From: Thermococcus nautili
GTDB lineage: Archaea; Methanobacteriota_B; Thermococci; Thermococcales; Thermococcaceae
NCBI RefSeq assembly: GCF_000585495.1
Contig: NZ_CP007264.1
Span: 558,001 to 622,000, forward strand
Reading direction: 5' to 3'
Length of the DNA stretch: 64,000 nt
Each line of letters begins with the position of its first letter. The stretch's first letter is position 1. The notes under the pieces are model-generated. The model was not told the DNA's origin and did not search any database. It saw only the letters and a list, made by a program, of their open reading frames with translations. A program made the translations under genes and the position numbers. This document shows positions 19,845-28,326 of this stretch, piece by piece.

Positions 19845-20387
19845 ATGGAGTTCTTCGAGGTTCTCAGGAAGAGGAGGAGCATCCGGAGGTTTCAGGACAG
19901 ACCCGTTCCGAGGGAGCTTGTGGATAAGTTGCTCGAATCCACGTTCCTTGCTCCAAGCTCCTACAACAAAAGACCATGGCACTTCATCGTGGTTGACGAC
20001 GGGGAGAAGCTCAAGGCCCTCTCGAAGGCAAAGCTCGGCGCGTCCGGCCTGGCGACGGCGCCGGTTGCGATAGTGGTTACCGCCGATGAAACGAAGAGCG
20101 ACGTCTGGATTGAGGACTCGAGCATAGTTGCCGAGCACATACAGCTCTCAGCCTTCGCCCTCGGCCTCGGTGCGTTCTGGGTGCAGATAAGGAACAGGAT
20201 GCACGACGAGACGAAGAGCGCGGAGGAGTACGTGCGGGAGGTCCTCAGCATTCCCGAAAACTACCGGGTTCTCTGCATAATAGGGGTTGGCTATCCGGCA
20301 GAGAAAAAGCCTCCGCACGGCGAGGAGGTCTTTGAGTGGGAGAAGGCGAGCCACAACACCTTTGGCAGGCCGTGGAAGAAACGATGA
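19845..20387 (+). CDS. Nitroreductase family protein (FMN-dependent)
   Basis: About 180 residues. The N-terminus MEFFEVLRKRRSIRRFQDRPV is the typical FMN phosphate-binding segment; PSSYNKRPW and the C-terminal GVGYPAEKKPP complete the nitroreductase fold. It likely uses NAD(P)H to reduce flavin, quinone or nitro compounds; the physiological substrate is unknown. The ATG follows GGTGGTGG; the frame upstream to 19797 would precede the TATA box (CCTTTTATG, about 19807). Single-gene unit. Confidence 0.88.
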   Translation: MEFFEVLRKRRSIRRFQDRPVPRELVDKLLESTFLAPSSYNKRPWHFIVVDDGEKLKALSKAKLGASGLATAPVAIVVTADETKSDVWIEDSSIVAEHIQLSAFALGLGAFWVQIRNRMHDETKSAEEYVREVLSIPENYRVLCIIGVGYPAEKKPPHGEEVFEWEKASHNTFGRPWKKR

Positions 20388-20459
20388 AGCCACATTCATT
20401 GAAATTTTCTCCAGAAAATCGTTTTTAAGCCTTCCCGGGTACTCACACAGGTGGCTGTG

Positions 20460-21755
20460 GTGAAGAAGGTTGCACTGCTCGGCCTGCTGTTGGTGTTCGC
20501 GACGGGTCTCGTGAGCGCGGGGACGGTAAAATACGGCAACCTGACCTTTTACACCGTTACCGACGAAAAGGACCTGCAGGCTCTCATCTCCCAGAACGAC
20601 GGCCGTTACTTCTTCCTGTTCTACAACTCAGAGAGCTGTCCGGCCTGTAATTACATGAAAACGAGTGTGTTCCCAACTCCGACGGCAGAGGAAGCCCTAA
20701 AAAGCATGGTTCTCGTCTCGATTGACGTTTACAGGGCCCGTTCAATAACGACGCTCAAATATCGGGTTTATGGCCCCATCATCGTCATCCAGCCCGACAA
20801 CGCCGGTTATTACCAACCCAAATCGCCGGGAGAGGAAATCAGCGTTGGAGTCCCGGGAACGCCGACGATGGTTATATTCAAGGCCGTCAACGGCACTATG
20901 GTGCTCCGGGGAGTGGCGGTCGGCGCCCTCAGTCCAGAAGGTCTGGCGTTCTTCGTTGACAGGGCCATCGGAAACGAAACCATCCCGGGCGCCAACGAAA
21001 ACTCGGGAACGGGCCAGCAAACCGGTCAGACATCTGGGACAAATGAAACAAACCTTAGCCTCGCCGTCCTACTGCCAATATTCTCGGCCGGAATCTTGAG
21101 CGTCTTCTCACCCTGTGTGTTGCCAGTCGTGGTTGGAACCCTCTCCCTGACCTTCGCAAGGAGGAAGGTCGAGGCCATAATAGCGGGAATGGTGGCTTCC
21201 TTCGCCCTGCTCGGTGCGCTCGTTGGGAGTCTCGGCGAGTACGCCTCCCAGATACAGGGGGCGCTATATTTAATCGGCGGTGTCGGTTTCATCGTCATAG
21301 GCGCGGGATTCGTGAGCGAAAGGGTAAGCTCGAAGCTCGAAAGGTTTCTGAGCTTCTCACCCACCGACCGGGTGACGGGGAAGAGGGGTGTAATCTACGA
21401 TTTCGCCCTGGGCTCTGCGTTAGGAGCTACCTGGCTCGGCTGTATAGCGCCGTACGTCGGCTTCGCGGTGATAACGGCCACCCTGAGCGGGGATACGCTG
21501 AGCGGGGTTATTGTAATGGGCACCTACGGCCTCGGGATGGGCCTTACCGTCTACCTGCTGACGGCATCGAAGGACCTCGGCGAGTGGGTTAACAGGAAGT
21601 TCCTCTCAGGAAGGTTGTCCCTGGGCGGAAAGGGCAAAGCAAGGTGGGAACAAGCCCTCGGTGTGATTTTAGTCCTGCTCGGCCTGCTGATGCTGACCGA
21701 ACTCACACCGCTCAAGCTCTGGAGTTCCCTCTTCGAGTGGCTCTCACAGCTCTGA
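20460..21755 (+). CDS. Thioredoxin-CcdA/DsbD-like membrane thiol transporter fusion
   Basis: About 431 residues in three parts. A signal peptide covers residues 1-20. An extracytoplasmic thioredoxin-like domain has C60-P-A-C63. A linker rich in Asn, Gly, Gln and Thr (about 175-205) leads to a six-segment CcdA-type membrane domain. That domain has a conserved cysteine in each half (FSPCVLPVVVG and LGCIAPYVG). It probably carries electrons from cytoplasmic thiols to the attached outer thioredoxin domain, which reduces extracellular disulfides or proteins. The GTG at 20460 was chosen over 20451 because AGGTGG (20449-20454) is properly spaced. A TATA box (GTTTTTAAGC) lies at about 20420. Confidence 0.9.
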   Translation: MKKVALLGLLLVFATGLVSAGTVKYGNLTFYTVTDEKDLQALISQNDGRYFFLFYNSESCPACNYMKTSVFPTPTAEEALKSMVLVSIDVYRARSITTLKYRVYGPIIVIQPDNAGYYQPKSPGEEISVGVPGTPTMVIFKAVNGTMVLRGVAVGALSPEGLAFFVDRAIGNETIPGANENSGTGQQTGQTSGTNETNLSLAVLLPIFSAGILSVFSPCVLPVVVGTLSLTFARRKVEAIIAGMVASFALLGALVGSLGEYASQIQGALYLIGGVGFIVIGAGFVSERVSSKLERFLSFSPTDRVTGKRGVIYDFALGSALGATWLGCIAPYVGFAVITATLSGDTLSGVIVMGTYGLGMGLTVYLLTASKDLGEWVNRKFLSGRLSLGGKGKARWEQALGVILVLLGLLMLTELTPLKLWSSLFEWLSQL

Positions 21756-21767
21756 GGAGGTGGTTTG

Positions 21768-22121
21768 ATGTACAGGTACAGGAGGAAACTCAGCCTGGGT
21801 CTCAAGGAGGCCGAGGAGAAGTTTAAAGCGAAGCTGGAGGAGAAGGGCTACAAGGTCGTGGTGGAGTTTACCCCGAGCGACGTCGTCAAGTCTAAGGTCG
21901 GCGTCGATATGGAGCCTTACAGAATTCTGTGGGTCTGCAACCCTAAGATATTCTACGAGATGACCAAGGAGGACTACGAGATAGGCTCCTTTGCCCCGTG
22001 CCCGGTGCTCTTCTACCAGAAGGACGGCGAGACCTACATCGCCATAAACACCGCCGACGACGTGCTGGAGGTCATCAAGGAGCCCCTTGAGGTCGTCAGG
22101 GAAGTCATTGAGGAGCTCTAA
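21768..22121 (+). CDS. DUF302 domain protein
   Basis: This 117-residue soluble protein has the DUF302 pattern: an N-terminal helix (EAEEKFKAKLEEKGYKVV), a strand, then RILWVCNPKIFYEM and PCPVLFYQKDGETYIAI. The family is small and of uncertain function, sometimes linked to thiol or oxidative stress. It lies 12 nt after the thioredoxin-CcdA gene with GGAGGTGG before the ATG, so the two are likely one operon, which supports a redox-linked role by context only. Confidence 0.8.
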   Translation: MYRYRRKLSLGLKEAEEKFKAKLEEKGYKVVVEFTPSDVVKSKVGVDMEPYRILWVCNPKIFYEMTKEDYEIGSFAPCPVLFYQKDGETYIAINTADDVLEVIKEPLEVVREVIEEL

Positions 22122-22222
22122 TCCTTTCTTTTTATTTGAGAAAGCTTCCCGTAAGCTACTGGGTCATCTACTCTCAGTTCCTCTTTGAGTTATCCGGTTC
22201 GGAAAGTTAGAAATAGAAAAAC

Positions 22223-23803
22223 TCAGTGGAGTGAGGAACTTATCACAGCCTCGCTCAGTTTCTTCACAGCCTCAACGTAACCCCCCCAGTCCATCGCCTG
22301 AACGGAAGCCGGGTGGAAAAACTTGTCGATTATCACCGGGGCGAAGAGGCCGAAAAGGACAACGAGGATTCCGAGGACTAAGTTAATTACTACGAAAAGC
22401 GGAACCTCGTGCCTCTCCGGTTCTTCATGTCCTCCGTGCTCGTGGTGGTGTCCCTCGACCGGCTTTCCGCGCCAGAGGGTTATGAAGAGCTGGAAGTAGG
22501 CCCACGCGGCTATGGCGCTCGTTATTACCACGACGGAAGCCACGAGCGGGCTCACCTGGAGGAGGGCGTTGAAAATCAGCATCTTGCTGAAGAAGACGTT
22601 GAGCGGGGGAACGCCGATGAGGCTGAGCGTCGCCAGGCCGAAGAGGAAGGTATTGAGGGGCATCTCCCTGCCGACTCCAGCTAAGTCCTCGACCTTCACC
22701 GCCCCCCTGCGGTAGATGAAAGCTCCAACCGTGAAGAACAGGAGCGTCTTCGCTATCGCGTGGTTGACGATGTGGAAGTCGATTGCCATCAGCGCGAGCT
22801 GGGTTCCGACGCCGAGGGTCATGAAGAGGTAGCCCATGTGGAGTATCGTAGAGTAAGCGATGAGCCTCTTGACGTTCTTCTGGACGAGCATCATAATCGA
22901 GCCGAGGAATGCCGTTGCAGTTCCGAGGACGAGGAAGACGAGCGAGAGGGTCCTCCAGAAGGGAAGCCCGTGGAAGAGCGTGTAGGTGTAGCGTGCGAGC
23001 AGGTAGATTCCGACGACCTCGACGAAACTGCTGAGTATCGCTCCAACGGGAATCGGCGCGCCTGAGTAGGCGCTCGGAAGCCAGTAGTGGCCGGGGAAGA
23101 TTGCGCTCTTGACTACCACCATCGCCAAAGTCAGCGCGAAGAAGATGGCCAAAGCGAGCGTCGGGTCGCCAAAGAGCTTCGTCGTTACCGGGAATGAAAC
23201 CCCGTGGAACTTGGCGCTTAGGTCGGCCATGTTGAGGGTTCCGAAAGATGCGTAGATGAAGCCGAGGGCAAGGAAGTAAAGACTTGTCGCTACTGCACCG
23301 CTTATTCCGTACTTGAAGGCCCCTTCAACGGCCTCGCTCCTGTTGCGGTAGAAGCCGACTATCGCGTAGGCGCTCGCGCCGATGACCTCGAGCATGACGA
23401 AGGTGTTGAAGGCATCCCCCGTCATAAAGGCTCCGAGCGTTCCTGCCTCAAGTCCGAGGAGGAAGGTGTAGTAGAACTCGAGGCCGTGCGTCCTTATGAA
23501 CTTGGCGGAGTAGATTCCAGCGAGGAGGAAGCCGAATGTGGCCGTTAAAACGAGCGTCGCCGAGAGCTTGTCCACCTCGAAAACTATGCCTATCGGAGCT
23601 ATCCAGTTACCGAAGGCGTAGACGAGGGGTTCATTGCTCGAATAGGCCCTATCGAACAGCCAGATTCCAGCGAGGAACGTAACGGTGAGGGCGGTGAGAG
23701 AGTAGGCTATTACAATTCCCCTTTTCCTACCGGTCATGAAGGCCACGAAGGGCAGAAAGAAGGCGAAGCCGAGCGGAATTACCGGAACGAGTCCGACCTG
23801 CAT
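22223..23803 (-). CDS. Mrp/complex-I-like antiporter subunit D (MrpD/NuoN-like)
   Basis: This 526-residue protein has about 14 membrane segments. The Glu in VMLEVIGASAY and the Lys in VVKSAIFPGHYWLPSAYSGAP match the essential TM5 Glu and TM7 Lys of proton-conducting subunits. A cytoplasmic loop near residues 455-475 is His-rich (GHHHEHGGHEEPERHE). It is the last gene of the nine-gene operon, separated from mrpE by 9 nt with GAGGTGATAG before the ATG. It couples H+ and Na+ movement across the membrane within the Mrp assembly. Confidence 0.93.
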   Translation of the reverse strand: MQVGLVPVIPLGFAFFLPFVAFMTGRKRGIVIAYSLTALTVTFLAGIWLFDRAYSSNEPLVYAFGNWIAPIGIVFEVDKLSATLVLTATFGFLLAGIYSAKFIRTHGLEFYYTFLLGLEAGTLGAFMTGDAFNTFVMLEVIGASAYAIVGFYRNRSEAVEGAFKYGISGAVATSLYFLALGFIYASFGTLNMADLSAKFHGVSFPVTTKLFGDPTLALAIFFALTLAMVVVKSAIFPGHYWLPSAYSGAPIPVGAILSSFVEVVGIYLLARYTYTLFHGLPFWRTLSLVFLVLGTATAFLGSIMMLVQKNVKRLIAYSTILHMGYLFMTLGVGTQLALMAIDFHIVNHAIAKTLLFFTVGAFIYRRGAVKVEDLAGVGREMPLNTFLFGLATLSLIGVPPLNVFFSKMLIFNALLQVSPLVASVVVITSAIAAWAYFQLFITLWRGKPVEGHHHEHGGHEEPERHEVPLFVVINLVLGILVVLFGLFAPVIIDKFFHPASVQAMDWGGYVEAVKKLSEAVISSSLH

Positions 23804-23812
23804 GCTATCACC

Positions 23813-24310
23813 TCAGTCGAAGATTTTCCTCGCGTAGTCCTCGAAGTAAGCGACGATGTTCTCTTTCACTTCCTTCTCGTCGAGCGTGGAAACGTCAATC
23901 CAGTGGACGTAGAGCCACTTTCCGTCGTCGCTTATGTCCACCACAACCGTTCCGGGCGTGTTAGTTATCGAGTTTGCAACGAGGACCTTTCCGTAGTCGC
24001 TCTCGACGTCGAGGGGAATTCGCACTATGCCGGGGTTGGCCTTGAGCGTGAAGACCCTCTTCGCCACGTCGATGTGCGTCTTGGTTTCCTCGATGAAGAA
24101 GTATCGGAGGGCGTAGACGATGGCATAAAACCACCGTCTCGGCGAGAAGAACTTGAGCTCGTTCTCCACCAGCCAGTGGCCGACGATGAAGGAAACTATG
24201 AGCGCGACTATCGAGCCCGTTATTATGTCGTACTCCGTGGCCGAGCCAGTGTAGAACAGGTACGTTGCCAGGACTATAAAGAACGTCGCCGGTGAAAACC
24301 TGAGCCTCAT
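23813..24310 (-). CDS. Mrp antiporter subunit E (MnhE)
   Basis: This 165-residue protein has two N-terminal membrane segments followed by a cytoplasmic domain with VANSITNTPGTVVVDI, the conserved MnhE block, and LYVHWIDV. Its length and pattern match MrpE. It overlaps the mrpC stop by 4 nt. Confidence 0.95.
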   Translation of the reverse strand: MRLRFSPATFFIVLATYLFYTGSATEYDIITGSIVALIVSFIVGHWLVENELKFFSPRRWFYAIVYALRYFFIEETKTHIDVAKRVFTLKANPGIVRIPLDVESDYGKVLVANSITNTPGTVVVDISDDGKWLYVHWIDVSTLDEKEVKENIVAYFEDYARKIFD

Positions 24311-24693
24311 TCGCCCTCACCCCCCATTATCTCGGCCATGTCCCTCGCATCAACCGTCCCGTGGAGGCGGTAGAACTGTATCGCATAGGTAGCCAGCAGT
24401 ATGTTCATGGCCATTCCGATGACTATCGCCGTCAGAACGAGCGCCTGCGGAACCGGGTCGACGGCCCTGCTCAGGAACTCCTCGAAGCTCAGGTGCTTCT
24501 CGTAAATCGGCGGGAAGACGGGGAAGACGAGGCGGTAGCCGATTAAGATGAAGAGCATGTTTATCGCGTCGCCCATGACGTTGAGCATGATGATTTTCTT
24601 AATCAGGTTGGAGCGAGTGGCAACTCCGTAGATTCCGAGGAGTATCATGCCGAAGAGCGTCAGCGTGATGTAGGCGAGGAGGAAGCTAATCAT
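24307..24693 (-). CDS. Mrp antiporter subunit C (MnhC/NuoK-like)
   Basis: About 128 residues with three membrane segments. NLIKKIIMLNVMGDAINMLFI and DPVPQALVLTAIVIGMA are the characteristic NuoK/MrpC segments. The ATG at 24693 was chosen because GGTGA lies five bases upstream and the longer frame overlaps mrpB. It overlaps the mrpB stop by 8 nt. Confidence 0.94.
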   Translation of the reverse strand: MISFLLAYITLTLFGMILLGIYGVATRSNLIKKIIMLNVMGDAINMLFILIGYRLVFPVFPPIYEKHLSFEEFLSRAVDPVPQALVLTAIVIGMAMNILLATYAIQFYRLHGTVDARDMAEIMGGEGE

Positions 24694-25453
24694 CGACCTC
24701 ACCCCTGAGGACGGTCTTGAATATCCACTCCGAGACACCGAGCACGAGGAACACCGTCAGGAAGCCGAAGGTCACCGCTGTATACTCGCCCACGTCGAGG
24801 TTGAAGAGGCCGGTTTCCCCGGGCAGGAGGTTTATCTCAAGGACTTTGCCGCCGTAGAGGAAAACTGGAGCAAGCACCGTGGCGAGGATTAAAGCTAAGC
24901 CGAGGGCGTAGGCCGAAATCGTGTGCCTCAGGTTGAGGCCCTTTCTCTCAAGGGTGAACTTCGAAAACACCGCGAATAGCAGGAGGGAAGCAACTGCCAT
25001 CGCCGAACCGCCCTGGAAGCCACCGCCCGGCGTCAGGTGGCCGTGGAGCGCTATCGAGGCAGAGATGGCGATTATCATTATCACGACGAGCTTGGTAGTT
25101 GACCTCGTGATTAAATCCATCTGCCTGTGCGGTTCCTTCGCCTCGAGCTCCCTTACAATCTTCTCCTGCTCGTCGGTGAGCCTGAGCACACTGAAGGCTC
25201 CCATTATCGCGAGGAAGAAGACGAAGGTCTCAAAGAGCGTATCGAAACCACGGTAGTTCCAGACTATGGCAGTAACGACTTCCGGGCTGTGGCTCGTGAG
25301 GCCCTCGTGGGCGAAGGCATGGCCCAGGTAGAACTCTCCGAGGGGTCTCAGCTCGGCCCCGCCGAGGCCCAGGACGTTGGCGTAGACTAAGGCGTAGGCG
25401 ATGAACGCGAAGGCCCCAAGGAAGGAAACCGCGACGATAACGTCTCTCTTCAT
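24686..25453 (-). CDS. Mrp antiporter subunit B (MnhB), with extra N-terminal half
   Basis: This 255-residue protein is longer than a simple MnhB (about 140). The C-terminal 150 residues carry the MnhB signature HGHLTPGGGFQGGSAMA. The N-terminal half adds two membrane segments and resembles the MbhE-type segment fused in front (FDTLFETFVFFLAIMGAFSVLRL). This matches the combined MrpB arrangement found in Thermococcales. It overlaps its neighbours as ATGA. Confidence 0.92.
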   Translation of the reverse strand: MKRDVIVAVSFLGAFAFIAYALVYANVLGLGGAELRPLGEFYLGHAFAHEGLTSHSPEVVTAIVWNYRGFDTLFETFVFFLAIMGAFSVLRLTDEQEKIVRELEAKEPHRQMDLITRSTTKLVVIMIIAISASIALHGHLTPGGGFQGGSAMAVASLLLFAVFSKFTLERKGLNLRHTISAYALGLALILATVLAPVFLYGGKVLEINLLPGETGLFNLDVGEYTAVTFGFLTVFLVLGVSEWIFKTVLRGEVDD

Positions 25454-25707
25454 TCTCCCACCTCGTAGCGCTCCGTTTTGCTTATGGCGAGGATTACGAG
25501 GGCTGTGTAGGCACCAACCGCTATGGCGAGGTAGGCAAGGACTATGTCCGGGGCGGCCAAGATGTAGAAACCGAGGGCGAAGAACGTTGACTGGACGGAG
25601 CTCAAAGCGAGGGCCTTGAGCAGGTCGTGCTCCTTCATGGCCAGGTAGCTGAAGGCGAAACCGAAGGAAACGACTATCGCAAGTATTATCAGGTGAATCT
25701 CAATCAT
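25450..25707 (-). CDS. Mrp complex DUF4040-type subunit (MrpA C-terminal-like, MbhD-like)
   Basis: This 85-residue three-segment membrane protein contains AAPDIVLAYLAIAVGAYTAL, the DUF4040 block found in the C-terminal part of MrpA and in MbhD. As in the membrane-bound hydrogenase, this part of MrpA is a separate gene. It overlaps mrpG by ATGA. Confidence 0.9.
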   Translation of the reverse strand: MIEIHLIILAIVVSFGFAFSYLAMKEHDLLKALALSSVQSTFFALGFYILAAPDIVLAYLAIAVGAYTALVILAISKTERYEVGE

Positions 25708-26162
25708 CTCGCCAGCCTCCTGAAGGTGAACTTGGGCTCTTCCTCCTCGCCGGGTAACTCTTCATGCTCGCGGACGAGTTCTGCAACGTCCTCTCTCGCC
25801 GGTAGGTCCTCCTCGAGCTGGTCAACGACGAGGGGCGGTTTCTTTCCGACCCTTCCGAAGTAAACCGCTGAGACGAGGGAGTGAGTTCCGGTGGGCGCTA
25901 TGAGGAGGATTAAGACGCCGACGGTGAAGGCTATTCCGGCCATGAAGAACCTCTGGGCGCCGAGGGGGTGGTAGACGAGCGCCACCAAACCCGCACCGAA
26001 GACCGGCAACGCGGCGCCTCCGACGGTTCCAACGGTCGCGGCGTGGGTTCTCATGTAGAAGTCATTAAACCTGAGCAGGCCTATCGCCGCTATGAGGTCG
26101 TAGACCGCCCCAAGGAGTATCGCGACCGAGCCGATGACGAAGATGACGTCCTCGATAATCAT
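25704..26162 (-). CDS. Mrp antiporter subunit G (MnhG)
   Basis: About 152 residues, three membrane segments with LLRFNDFYMRTHAATVGTVGG, the MnhG signature, and a charged C-terminal tail of roughly 45 residues longer than in many homologues. The start at 26162 overlaps the mrpF stop (ATGA); the longer frame to 26222 is not needed. Confidence 0.94.
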   Translation of the reverse strand: MIIEDVIFVIGSVAILLGAVYDLIAAIGLLRFNDFYMRTHAATVGTVGGAALPVFGAGLVALVYHPLGAQRFFMAGIAFTVGVLILLIAPTGTHSLVSAVYFGRVGKKPPLVVDQLEEDLPAREDVAELVREHEELPGEEEEPKFTFRRLAR

Positions 26163-26443
26163 ACCTCCACCTCCCCGTAGAGGACGTACTTGGTGTAGTA
26201 GATGTCCAGCATGAAGGCCCACAGGGCCAGGATTATCGCACCGCTCGCGAGCATGATGGACTTGAAGTAGATTCCTAATATTACCATGAACGCCGCCATG
26301 TCGAAGGACAGGCAGTCAACCGCGAGGATTATGTCTGCCGTCGTCGGGCCCTTAATCGCGCGGATTCCGTAGAGCACGAAGGCGAGGGTGTAGATGACGG
26401 CCGCGAAGTAGAGGACGTTCAGGAAAACACTTTCAACGTTCAT
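26159..26443 (-). CDS. Mrp antiporter subunit F (MnhF)
   Basis: This 94-residue protein has three membrane segments with the MnhF pattern GIRAIKGPTTADIILAVDCLSF. It overlaps upstream and downstream genes by 4 nt on each side. Confidence 0.94.
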   Translation of the reverse strand: MNVESVFLNVLYFAAVIYTLAFVLYGIRAIKGPTTADIILAVDCLSFDMAAFMVILGIYFKSIMLASGAIILALWAFMLDIYYTKYVLYGEVEV

Positions 26444-28326
26444 GTGAACACCCCCAGGAGGACTATGAGGATTGCCATAGCAATCGCGAAGCCACTTATG
26501 AGCGCGTTCATGTCGAGGTTCCTTGACCTGCCCCAGCGCGCGAGCCTTTCAACGGCCCTTATGAGTGGCATGAACATCGCCTCGTCAAGGTGCCTCACAG
26601 GGTAGTCGAGCGCGTCGTCGTAGTCCCTGATGAGCGGGAGCTCGTGCTTCGGAACGACCTTTATGACCGGGAGAATCCTGTTGAGGTAAAAGGTCTTGCC
26701 CAGAGAGAGGAAGTAGTCAGCCGTGAAGCGCAGTATGTCGCCCATGTTGTAGAAGATGAGCAGGAGCTCGCTGACGCGCTCCGTTGGCATCTTACCGATT
26801 CTCCAGCCGATGACCGCCATAGCCACGAGCGTGACGAGTGCAATGAGCGAACCGGGACTTCCCAGGAAGAGCTGTGACGGAGTCTCTGGCAGGGGGTAGC
26901 CGAGTTCTTCGAGTGAACCCGTCAGCCATGGGAGCAGGATGAACGGGAACACCGCCACGAGGAAGCTCGCGAGCGAGACTATTCCCGTGACGGTTCTTAT
27001 CGCGAAGGGAACTTCATCCCTTTCAACTTCCCTCTTACAGATGAGCCTGTTTATCCTCCTGACCTGGATTATCGAGGCCAGCGGGAATATTCCCAGGAAT
27101 GCTATCGTGACGACCATCAGCCAGAGGAGGACGTTGGTAGTGCCCATTGAAGCCGTGTAGATGAGCCACTTGCTCACGAAGGCCGAGAGGGGAGGAATTC
27201 CGGCCATCGAAAAGACGGAGAGCGACATCAGGAGCGCGATGACGTGCCCCTTGAGGAGCTTTCTCATCGAGCATATGTTCGGCTCCTCGCCGTAGTGCTC
27301 TATCGCGCCGAGGCCGAAGAAGAGGGAGCTCTTGTAGAGCACCTGATACAGGACGTGAAGCAAAGCTCCGAGGAGCGCAACGGTTCCGAGGAAGGTTCCC
27401 TGGAGCACGAGGGAGCTCCCGAGGGCGAAGTAGGCTATTCCAACGTCCATAACGCTGTGGTAGGCGAACTTGCGCTTGAGCCTGATTTCCTTGAAGGAGT
27501 AGAGCGTCGCAAAGGCCGTAACCGTGCCGATGAATGCCACAGCGTAACCGAGCGCCTCTCCAGACGGGAGAACGAAGTGGGCAACCCTGAGGAGCATGTA
27601 AACCCCAAGGGCCTCGCCGAGGAGGAAAACCGGAATGAAGGGGCTCGGAAGCGAGCGGTAAACCCTCGGAACCCAGACGTGGAAGGGGAACGCCCCGCTC
27701 CTGACGAGGGAAGCCGAGAGGAAGAGGACGAGGAGAAACGCAGGACTGACCGCGAGGTTTCCAAGGTTCTCGCGGAGGCCGTGGAAGGTCAGGTGGTGCA
27801 GGCTCCCGACGGCGCCGTAGGCCAAGCCGGTCGCCATAAGAAGAGGGATTATGCCGAAGACCTGCGTGAGGACGAGGTAACGCCATGTGGCCTTTCTCGA
27901 GCCCCTCGTCTCAGAGGCGAGCACCATTACGGCCGTAAAGACCGCGAAGAGCTCGTAAAACAGGGTGAGCCTCTCTATGTTGTTCGTTGACAGAAAGACC
28001 ACCACCGAAAGGAGTGCCATGTTGGTGGCCATTGCCAGGAACCTCTCGTCCCCCTTCACCTCATAGGAGAGCAGGTAGAGCGAGAGGGTGAACGTGATGA
28101 AGGCAGTTACGAGCAGGAAGAGGGCTGAAAGGGAATCTATCCTGACGGTCGTGGGGAGGAAGGGGATTATCTCACCTGAGAGACCGTTCAACCCCTCAAC
28201 GGCGCTCGCGAATAGGAAGACGGAAGAGACAAGGGTAACGTAGTAGGCCCGCTTTCCTGAGACGAGGCCAACGAGTGAAGCTATGAATAGCAGTCCGAGG
28301 GCCAGTTCCATGACGTAGAGGCTCAT
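26440..28326 (-). CDS. Large NuoL/MrpA-like proton-conducting subunit
   Basis: About 628 residues. It has 14 or more membrane segments, the TM5 Glu in LFYELFAVFTA, and a C-terminal extension with an amphipathic stretch and last membrane segment (FAIAMAILIVLLGVF). At the position of the usual TM7 Lys (KSA-x-x-P) this protein has Arg (VRSGAFPFHVWVP), an unusual change. The ATG at 28326 overlaps the previous stop as ATGA; the 109 residues upstream in the open frame lie over the previous gene and are not real. Confidence 0.92.
   Translation of the reverse strand: MSLYVMELALGLLFIASLVGLVSGKRAYYVTLVSSVFLFASAVEGLNGLSGEIIPFLPTTVRIDSLSALFLLVTAFITFTLSLYLLSYEVKGDERFLAMATNMALLSVVVFLSTNNIERLTLFYELFAVFTAVMVLASETRGSRKATWRYLVLTQVFGIIPLLMATGLAYGAVGSLHHLTFHGLRENLGNLAVSPAFLLVLFLSASLVRSGAFPFHVWVPRVYRSLPSPFIPVFLLGEALGVYMLLRVAHFVLPSGEALGYAVAFIGTVTAFATLYSFKEIRLKRKFAYHSVMDVGIAYFALGSSLVLQGTFLGTVALLGALLHVLYQVLYKSSLFFGLGAIEHYGEEPNICSMRKLLKGHVIALLMSLSVFSMAGIPPLSAFVSKWLIYTASMGTTNVLLWLMVVTIAFLGIFPLASIIQVRRINRLICKREVERDEVPFAIRTVTGIVSLASFLVAVFPFILLPWLTGSLEELGYPLPETPSQLFLGSPGSLIALVTLVAMAVIGWRIGKMPTERVSELLLIFYNMGDILRFTADYFLSLGKTFYLNRILPVIKVVPKHELPLIRDYDDALDYPVRHLDEAMFMPLIRAVERLARWGRSRNLDMNALISGFAIAMAILIVLLGVFT

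Noticed and set aside
22122-22222. Possible RNA gene in the convergent gap
   Set aside because: Short T-rich stretches fit terminators; no C/D box pair or stable structure was evident.
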